A DNA stretch of 64,000 nt. Origin: Shewanella hanedai. GTDB lineage: Bacteria > Pseudomonadota > Gammaproteobacteria > Enterobacterales > Shewanellaceae. The translations under genes were made by a program, and so were the position numbers. This document shows, in pieces, positions 58,001-64,000 of the stretch. Each line of letters opens with the position of its first letter. Position 1 is the stretch's first letter. The DNA lies in contig NZ_VKGK01000010.1 in the NCBI RefSeq assembly GCF_007197645.1, forward strand, positions 62,001-126,000, given 5' to 3'. The notes under the pieces are model-generated. The model was not told the DNA's origin. It worked only from the letters and a program-made list of their open reading frames with translations, and did no database searches.

Positions 58001-61000
58001 TCGATGTCACCTCACTCGGTGACGGAACTTTAACGCTATCAGTGATTGTAACCGACATTAACAGCAACCCAGCAACTGCTGTGGTTGATACTGTAAGCAA
58101 GGATGCCTTAGGCCCTGTTGTACAATCAGTAACCTTAAATACCGGCAATGTAAAAGCTGGCGACATCATCACAGTAACAGTTCAGTTTGACGATACGCTT
58201 GTACTTTCTGGATCGAACTCCACTGCCACGCTTACCATTGGAGGCACCACCCGAACCGCGGTTTATACCAGTGGACACAATGCATCCAGCTTAGTCTTTA
58301 GTTATACGGTTGTGAACGGCGATAACGACAGTGATGGCGTCACAGTGACATCTGCTCAGGGCAATTCTGATACAGCTAAAGATGCAAATGGCAACGATGC
58401 CGACTTTAGCTTTACCGCCTTTACTGAAGCAAGTTTACTCGTCGACACACAAGCTCCGGTATCAGCAACACCGCTTCAGACTTCGCAAGCAGTCAATGCC
58501 GACACACTAACCTTATCTCAAGCTGATTATCCTGAAGATGCAATCACGGTAACCGCTCTTTCCGATGCTGACGGTAATGGCATTGCTGACAGCAATACTC
58601 CTTTAACAAGCAGTACATCGAGCTCTGGATCATGGTCTCTAAGCGTTAACCTTTCTCAAGATTCGGATAACTACTTTATCTTGCGCACCAGTGATTTAGC
58701 TGGAAACACAACGGATACTGCCATAGGGAATTACCTTGAAGACTCTATCTCCCCGGATAATGTCATCATCCAGACGCCAATTACTCATGTATATCAGTCC
58801 ACCAATGCCATCACGATTCAAGGTAGCCAAAGTGAAAATGGGATATCGGTCGGTATCTATGAAGATATTGATAATAACGGCGTTGCCGACAACAATACTG
58901 CCATCTCATCAACCACTGTTGCAGCAAACAGCTGGAGCATCAGCCTCACTTTAGCCGATAACACAAACACTAATTATGTGGTTATCGCTAAAGATGATGC
59001 AGGAAACAGCGCCCAGGCTGTGGACCTTGTGACTCTGACTCACGACAATATCAACCCTGTCGCAGACATCACTAAAATAACAAGTGTAGATACCACGCCA
59101 ACCCTAAATGGAACAATCTCTGATACGGGTGGTTTAGCGAGTCTTTCTTTTACTCTTGAAGATAGTAATAACACGATATTTGGGCCTTTCGATGCCGACA
59201 GTTTTAGTGATATTAATAGCGGTAACTGGCTTGATAATGAACTAGCAAGCACATTAACCGATGGCAGCTATGACGCACATCTAACTCCCATCGACTTGGC
59301 TGGTAATACGCAGAGCATAACAATATCAGATGCAGTCACTATCGATACACTTGCCCCCACTGGATACAATGTTGAAATTGAGCAGAACAGAATCGATGCT
59401 GGCAATGAATCCGCCCTTAGCTTTATCATCACAGGTGGTAATAACGGTGAGAGTTTTACCTACCAGATAAGTGATGGCAGCAACTCAGTAACCGGAAGCG
59501 GCAGTATTAGTAGCGATCCGCAGACCGTGAGCGGTGTTAATGTCAGTAGCCTAAATGAAGGCACACTCACCCTAACCCTTTCATTAACGGATGTAGCAGG
59601 AAATCAAGGAGCTGATGCCACTGATAGCCTAAGTAAAACTTATAATCTTGCTCCGGTTATCTCTCAAGGCAGTCTAATCACCATCACCATGAGTGAAGAT
59701 GCTAACCCTACTCCATTTAGCCTCAACTTAAGCGCATCAGATCCTGATGCCGACTCGCTAAACTGGCAAATATCATCAACAACAAGCCAGGGCGTCGCTT
59801 CAATTCTGGAAACAGGAAATAATGCCAGTGTTAGCTACGTCCCGACTGCGGATTTCAATGGTAATGACAACCTAACAGTTCAAGTCAGCGACGGAATATT
59901 AACGTCTTCAATTACAGTTAATATCATCATCACAGCGATTAACGATACTCCAAATATTTCTGGCTCCCCTTCCAATACAATCGAGGAAGATACTCAATTT
60001 AATTTTACGCCTGCGGCTAGTGATATAGATAGCACTCTGCTTACCTTCAATATTAGCGGGCGACCTTCATGGGCAAGTTTTAATCCATCTACAGGTACTT
60101 TAAGCGGTACTCCAACTAATGAAGATGTCGGTAACTTTGATGGCATCATTATCAGTGTAAGGGACGATCTAGGAGCAACAAGCAACCTACCAACTTTTAG
60201 TATTACAGTGACCAACGTCAATGATGCGCCAGTTATCAGTGGCACACCAGCAAGCTCAGTCGATGAAGATAGCCTTTATAGCTTCACGCCAACGCTACTT
60301 GATGCCGACAGCAATGACACTCATAGCTTTTCGGTCAGTAACAAACCGAACTGGGCAAGCTTTAACGGCAGCAACGGGACACTGTCTGGTACTCCTGCCA
60401 ATGAAGATGTTGGCATAAGCAGTAATATCGTTATCAGTGTTACCGACAGTGCCATCGCATCAGCAAGCTTGCCGGCCTTTAGCATAGAAGTGAGTAATAT
60501 TAATGATATTCCCACTCTCAACAGTACCCAGTTAGAGGCATTAGAGGACACTGAATTACTGTTTAATCTGGACGCCAATGATGATGACGGCGACGCGTTA
60601 ACCATTAGTCTGATTAACCAGCCTCAACAAGGCACCCTCGACACGAGTGGCTCACAGTGGGTTTATAAAGCCAATGAAAACTTTCACGGTGATGACAACT
60701 TCACAGTCACTATTAACGATGAACAAACCAGCTCAGATCCCATAGAAGTGAACATCAAAATACTGCCTGTAAACGATGCGCCCAACGCACAGAATGATAC
60801 CTTTGAACTCGACTATACCCCGAGCGGAGAATACCGATTATCGGTATTGGCAAACGACCAAGATGTCGATGAAGATACGTTATCTCTCGTCAGTGCAGAA
60901 TCGAGCTTAGGGACAGTAGAAATAGATAATGAAGCACTATTACTTACCTTAAGCTCAGGTGTCACGGGCGATATACACTTAAGCTACTTCATCGTTGATC

Positions 61001-63759
61001 CTGATGGCGAAAACAGCCAAGCTGAAGTGAACCTTCAAATAACCCCTAATGATGAGGCACTTCCCACACTCACCGTTCCCGAAGCTGTGAGTGTCCAAGC
61101 TGAAGGCTTATTCACCCGAGTTGATTTAGGTGTCGCTAAAGCATTTGACAGCAAAGGCGAGCCTCTGCCTGTCAGTCTTAAATATGGACAACCTTTATTT
61201 CAGCCAGGTCGTCATACTGTCTACTGGGAAACCACTGACAGTAAAGGCAATACTAAAGTGGCAAGTCAGCAAGTCGATGTTTACCCCTTAGTTAACTTCC
61301 ATAAGGATCAATTGGTTGTAGAAGGTACATCAGCATCAGTCACCCTCTCTTTGAATGGTGACTCACCACTGTACCCCGTTGTCATCGACTTTGTCCTTGA
61401 AGGGGATGCACAAGCAGATGAAGACTATCGTCTGGTAAGCCAGCAAGCAGTCATCACATCAGGACGGGAAATCACTCTAGAAATAGAGATCCTTGAAGAT
61501 GGGATTGATGAACCCGATGAGAAGTTAGAGCTGGTTCTCGATGAGGCCGTCAATAGCGGTTATAAACCCAGTCATCTTCTGCATATCGTCAACCGTAATA
61601 TTGCGCCAGAGATATCACTGGAGGTCACTCAAAGTGGTGAACAGAGCGTCATGCTCTCTAAAGATGGTGGAGAGATAAGTATTACTGCAAAATATTCGGA
61701 TATTAACCAGGATGACCAGCTTAGTATCAGCTGGGCATTTAACGATATTCAAATCCAAGATTTAGACCCGTCAACCGACGTAATACGTTTCGATCCTACC
61801 GAGGTTGAACTCGGCTCTTACCAAATCAAAGTAGAAGTATCTGACGGGCTATTAACGACTCAGATTCAGGGCAACCTAAACCTAGTGTCAAGCTTACCCA
61901 CACTCGATAGCTCTGACAGTGACGGCGACATGATCCCAGATAACATTGAAGGGTTCGGTGACGATGATCTCGATGGTGTTGCTAACTTCATGGATGCACT
62001 ACCAAGTTGCAATGTTCAGCCTGAAAATGAAAACGATCAAGTTCAATACCTTATTGAAGGAGAAGCTGGAGTATGTATTAAGGTAGGCAGTATCGCCACT
62101 GGCGGGGAGCAAAATACCCTACTCCTTGATAAAAGCGATGCATTACCAGTAGACAGTGAATTTCGTTTTACCAGTGGCGTATTTGATTTTGTCGCCAGTG
62201 GACTGCCTGTTCAAGGCAATCAATACCGAATTGTTCTACCTTTAACTATGTCGATCCCCGCTAATGCCGTTTATCGCAAATACAGTCAAGCACAAGGTTG
62301 GTACGATTTTGTTGAGGATGATTCAAACCATATCCACAGTGCAATTGGAGAATCAGGTTACTGCCCATCCCCAGGGGAAAGCAGTTGGCAAACAGGATTA
62401 ATTGAAGGCGCTTGGTGCATACAACTCACTATCGTCGACGGGGGGTCTAATGATGACGATGGTGAAGCTAACTTCCACATCACTGATCCAGGTGGTGTCG
62501 CCATCACCAATACCAGTAATCGAGCACCTTATGCTGAAGATGACTCTATTGAGCTTATCGAGTCCAGCTTATTACTGTTAGACCCAACATTAAACGACAG
62601 CGATCCTGAAGGTGATGATATTCAGTTACAAAGTGTTCAAGGCCGATTAGGAACAGCTAGCATTAACAATGAAGGGCAGCTTCAATATCAAGCAGCAACA
62701 GGTTATTTAGGGGAGGACCAAGTGCTTTATACCATTACTGATGGAGAAGGTAATAGTGCAACGGCCACCGTTCACATTTCGGTGAAAGCAAACAAAGCGC
62801 CTGTTGTACAAAACGACCGCGCATCAACCAATGATAGAACCGCTATTCTTGTCGATGTGTTGTCCAATGACAGTGACGAGCAAACATTGACGCTTACTTA
62901 TGTCAATGCAGAGTTTGGGCTGGCCAGTATTACCTCCGACAATCAGGTTCAATACACACCACAATTAGGCTATGAAGGAGAAGATCTGGTGATCTATCGT
63001 ATTAAAGACCAACTCGGTTCAGAAGTCGAAGGTACACTCACAGTGACAGTTGATGCCTACCAAAAAATTGAAGTGAACAATGACAGTAGTGGCGGTTCAA
63101 TGGGCTGGATAAGTGGGGCTCTTCTACTGCTATTGGGGATAATAAGGAAAAAAAATAGCCTAGTCACTTTGCTAACAACAAGCCTACTGTATTGCACTAC
63201 AGTCCATGCACAATGGAGTATCGATGTCCAAAGCGGCTATAGCCAAACATCGAGCGACATTGACATATCACAACTTGAAGACCTCGGCTTGCAGGTCAGT
63301 CAATTCGCAAACGATAACAGTGATAGGAGTTGGGGACTAGGAATAGGATATGAAGTTGTTCCAAACTGGCAAATCAACTTAGGCTATCAAGATCTGGGCA
63401 ACTATGGGTTTAGCCTTGATGGCATGGCATTGAATCCAACCCCCTCTGTTGAGTTAGCCTCCACATTGGGACCTCGTTCGGCAAGTGGAATCGATCTTGG
63501 GCTCACTTATCACTGGGAGTTAAGCGATTCATTAGGTTTAAAGTTGGGAGGCGGGGTATGGTACTGGCGAAGTGATTTTACCAGCATCATAAATCAAGTG
63601 CAGGTAAACCGTGATGAAAACGGCGGTGACTGGTTTAGTGATCTGTCTCTTTACTGGAGAATTAGCCCCCAATGGCAGATAGATCTGGGATGGCAGCACT
63701 TCATTATTGATAAAGATGATATCAACAACGGCTTTGCACGTATCAATTTTATGTTCTAG
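55033..63759 (+). CDS. 2908-residue Ig/cadherin surface protein with internal GlyGly-CTERM-like tail fused to an outer-membrane beta-barrel
   Basis: The order is: signal peptide (cleavage near LSAS-TLNF); an N-terminal beta-sandwich to about 170; two VCBS/cadherin-like domains (175-500); many bacterial Ig-like domains (600-1540); cadherin-like and dystroglycan-type Ig domains (1540-2010, with SGRPSWASFNPSTGTLSGTP); HYR-like (about 2013); Calx-beta-like (2090-2186); a thrombospondin-3-like calcium stretch DSDGDMIPDNIEG (2295); a choice-of-anchor-U-like domain (GVFDFVASG, 2333-2490); and two cadherin-like repeats. Then comes GGSMGWISGALLLLLGIIRKK (from G2687), a classic GlyGly-CTERM pattern. 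The frame does not stop but enters a signal-peptide-like segment (cleavage after VHA, A2726) and a 182-residue beta-barrel ending in Phe (INFMF). Adhesion or matrix function is inferred; the fusion is read directly. Confidence 0.92.
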   Translation: MKFGIFLFIIGTLAMPLSASTLNFESGVSGNGTQTITAIVDGITFTAVSNDDTWLIADNSGNAGTTANVAAVNYSTGASLITLSFSSPVNLTSIHTSDISLTINSLTFTPTDGSGNSAFTDNNSSTPWGGNSTGNTVSFSSWSNPTSSFTISGSTSAGNLMALIMDNIIFTVAPTNNAPTTASFNGDSFTYTEGDGGQILDQGTQTTVSDADGGDFDAGNLTLTITSGEDAAEDILSIDTSGAISLAGTTASSNVSITGPGVIGTLGNNIAAGNNFVINLNASATPAHVQTLVRALTYENSDTDNPTTGARNVRLTINDGDGGTSSNADITVTVAATNDNPNLTNLASDNLNYSEGAGQQNIDIGANATVTDVDSINFDTGNLTVTIPTNKDASEDILGFDNTVTTTGLASASITISATNIGTLTNAISEANDLIITFNANATPSLAQALIRAITYQNSDNVAPTESTRTVRFALTDGDGGSSGNIDTTVVVSAVNDLPVGSNNTLTPNEGGVLTITTSDFGYSDVEGNALSYITITAAPVNGSLWIDVDSSGTINNAESALTSNDTVTKANLDANVLKYSPSGSTSASFTFTVNDGVADSASNYTITLTVNAQPTVTINQASGQSDPTNNATVVFDVLFNESITGFDVSDISLTGDVTASVTSVSASSGTSFTVSTNISANEGDIIAQVLAGGVTDASSATNQASTSTDNTIKYDISAPTSPSSLDLIIGSDSGSSDSDNLTSDATPEISGSGETGATITLFSDADNSGTLNGSETSVTTSVSTGTWSVSMPMIASTSHGLKAFQTDPAGNASPVSTTLTIEIDTNAPSGHSVVIDQDPVNSSNQDSVSFTFTGGEISSNFSYTLSSSGGGTPLIGTGTLSTATDTINNIDVSSLTDGTLTFSTILTDTAGNSATAVNDTSVKDSTAPNGHSVSIDQALILASNDDALSFTFSSAETGASFAYTVSSSGGGTINGTGTLSSVNDTVSNVDVTSLGDGTLTLSVIVTDINSNPATAVVDTVSKDALGPVVQSVTLNTGNVKAGDIITVTVQFDDTLVLSGSNSTATLTIGGTTRTAVYTSGHNASSLVFSYTVVNGDNDSDGVTVTSAQGNSDTAKDANGNDADFSFTAFTEASLLVDTQAPVSATPLQTSQAVNADTLTLSQADYPEDAITVTALSDADGNGIADSNTPLTSSTSSSGSWSLSVNLSQDSDNYFILRTSDLAGNTTDTAIGNYLEDSISPDNVIIQTPITHVYQSTNAITIQGSQSENGISVGIYEDIDNNGVADNNTAISSTTVAANSWSISLTLADNTNTNYVVIAKDDAGNSAQAVDLVTLTHDNINPVADITKITSVDTTPTLNGTISDTGGLASLSFTLEDSNNTIFGPFDADSFSDINSGNWLDNELASTLTDGSYDAHLTPIDLAGNTQSITISDAVTIDTLAPTGYNVEIEQNRIDAGNESALSFIITGGNNGESFTYQISDGSNSVTGSGSISSDPQTVSGVNVSSLNEGTLTLTLSLTDVAGNQGADATDSLSKTYNLAPVISQGSLITITMSEDANPTPFSLNLSASDPDADSLNWQISSTTSQGVASILETGNNASVSYVPTADFNGNDNLTVQVSDGILTSSITVNIIITAINDTPNISGSPSNTIEEDTQFNFTPAASDIDSTLLTFNISGRPSWASFNPSTGTLSGTPTNEDVGNFDGIIISVRDDLGATSNLPTFSITVTNVNDAPVISGTPASSVDEDSLYSFTPTLLDADSNDTHSFSVSNKPNWASFNGSNGTLSGTPANEDVGISSNIVISVTDSAIASASLPAFSIEVSNINDIPTLNSTQLEALEDTELLFNLDANDDDGDALTISLINQPQQGTLDTSGSQWVYKANENFHGDDNFTVTINDEQTSSDPIEVNIKILPVNDAPNAQNDTFELDYTPSGEYRLSVLANDQDVDEDTLSLVSAESSLGTVEIDNEALLLTLSSGVTGDIHLSYFIVDPDGENSQAEVNLQITPNDEALPTLTVPEAVSVQAEGLFTRVDLGVAKAFDSKGEPLPVSLKYGQPLFQPGRHTVYWETTDSKGNTKVASQQVDVYPLVNFHKDQLVVEGTSASVTLSLNGDSPLYPVVIDFVLEGDAQADEDYRLVSQQAVITSGREITLEIEILEDGIDEPDEKLELVLDEAVNSGYKPSHLLHIVNRNIAPEISLEVTQSGEQSVMLSKDGGEISITAKYSDINQDDQLSISWAFNDIQIQDLDPSTDVIRFDPTEVELGSYQIKVEVSDGLLTTQIQGNLNLVSSLPTLDSSDSDGDMIPDNIEGFGDDDLDGVANFMDALPSCNVQPENENDQVQYLIEGEAGVCIKVGSIATGGEQNTLLLDKSDALPVDSEFRFTSGVFDFVASGLPVQGNQYRIVLPLTMSIPANAVYRKYSQAQGWYDFVEDDSNHIHSAIGESGYCPSPGESSWQTGLIEGAWCIQLTIVDGGSNDDDGEANFHITDPGGVAITNTSNRAPYAEDDSIELIESSLLLLDPTLNDSDPEGDDIQLQSVQGRLGTASINNEGQLQYQAATGYLGEDQVLYTITDGEGNSATATVHISVKANKAPVVQNDRASTNDRTAILVDVLSNDSDEQTLTLTYVNAEFGLASITSDNQVQYTPQLGYEGEDLVIYRIKDQLGSEVEGTLTVTVDAYQKIEVNNDSSGGSMGWISGALLLLLGIIRKKNSLVTLLTTSLLYCTTVHAQWSIDVQSGYSQTSSDIDISQLEDLGLQVSQFANDNSDRSWGLGIGYEVVPNWQINLGYQDLGNYGFSLDGMALNPTPSVELASTLGPRSASGIDLGLTYHWELSDSLGLKLGGGVWYWRSDFTSIINQVQVNRDENGGDWFSDLSLYWRISPQWQIDLGWQHFIIDKDDINNGFARINFMF
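63148..63155 (+). other. A8 homopolymer at the GlyGly-CTERM / beta-barrel junction
   Basis: Eight A residues lie within AGG-AAA-AAA-AAT. Gain of one base gives TAG immediately (ending RKKK); loss of one gives TAG two codons later (ending RKKIA). Either slip would end the protein exactly where GlyGly-CTERM proteins normally stop. The sequence AAGGA at its 5' side also resembles an SD. This may be a slippage site, a phase-variable switch, or a base-call ambiguity. Confidence 0.55.
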
Positions 63760-63807
63760 CCACTATCAATTCCATTCATCGTTTTCAGAAACGACCATAA
63801 TCATCCT

Positions 63808-63835
63808 AAAGGCACTTAACGATAGTGCCTTTTTC
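63808..63835 (+). terminator. Intrinsic terminator after the giant gene
   Basis: The 8-bp stem AAAGGCAC / GTGCCTTT with a short loop and a T run lies about 50 bp after the stop codon. The remaining bases to the right edge are AT-rich and show no further gene. Confidence 0.85.
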
Positions 63836-64000
63836 ATTTCTAAAATCACTGACTGTCTCCGAATAACAAATGGGCGTTAACTTGCCTATCGAGGTTATTT
63901 ACTCATCAAAACGAACGGTTCAAAGCACTCATCAACCCAGATTTATAAAGAATAACTGCTAATTTTTAATCAAAAGTTAAACAAAATCACCTCACATCAA

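Overview
The window looks like chromosomal DNA of a marine gammaproteobacterium, most likely Shewanella or a close relative. The evidence is a complete oleABCD long-chain olefin cluster, Shewanella-style oversized PstC and PstA permeases, a BetT-type transporter, giant Ig/cadherin surface proteins and short MITE-like repeats with TTATACTGATTGGTAT ends. No rRNA, tRNA, CRISPR array, prophage or complete insertion sequence was seen.

Layout. (1) 1-8276, minus strand: the N-terminal 2.76 kaa of a giant secreted protein made of three BspA-type 25-residue repeat blocks, four near-identical Ig-like units and a cadherin / Calx-beta / choice-of-anchor tail; it runs off the left edge. (2) 8.4-17.2 kb: housekeeping and accessory genes (phospho-sugar mutase, HflX-like GTPase, chemoreceptor, cupin, RluA-type pseudouridine synthase). 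Here a 262-bp MITE splits a DUF998 membrane-protein gene, and the adjacent methyltransferase gene has lost its SAM-binding core. (3) 17.2-33.9 kb: a taurine catabolic locus. An IclR-type regulator, Pta, a TauE-like exporter, Xsc, a TauZ-type exporter, taurine dehydrogenase TauX and TauY, a three-part TRAP transporter, a free periplasmic tandem-cache protein, a porin and a second TauX-like protein together cover outer-membrane entry, uptake, oxidation to sulfoacetaldehyde, Xsc cleavage to acetyl phosphate and sulfite, conversion to acetyl-CoA, and anion export. Inside it, on the opposite strand, sits a CobS/CobT-like AAA+/VWA pair with no CobN.

(4) 34-39.6 kb: oleA-oleB-oleC-oleD on the minus strand, which condenses fatty acyl-CoAs head to head into long olefins, with an intrinsic terminator between oleB and oleC and a lipocalin-like secreted protein after oleD. 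(5) 39.8-45.3 kb: a METTL25/TRMT13-like methyltransferase, a two-anchor lipoprotein, DUF1289, a YajD-like HNH protein and BetT. (6) 45.7-51.6 kb: pstC-pstA-pstB-phoU for phosphate uptake. (7) 51.7-53.3 kb: a GcvR-like tandem ACT protein and a DUF2797 protein. (8) 53.5-63.8 kb: a DUF6916 protein, a GNAT acetyltransferase, a phage-collar-type protein and a 2908-residue giant protein.

The two most unusual items are these. First, the 2908-residue open frame is an apparent polyprotein: an Ig/cadherin surface protein ends in a GlyGly-CTERM-like sorting tail and then continues in frame through an A8 run into a signal peptide and an outer-membrane beta-barrel. Second, the CobS/CobT-like pair embedded in the taurine locus may be a maturation or repair machine for a taurine-pathway enzyme rather than a cobaltochelatase.
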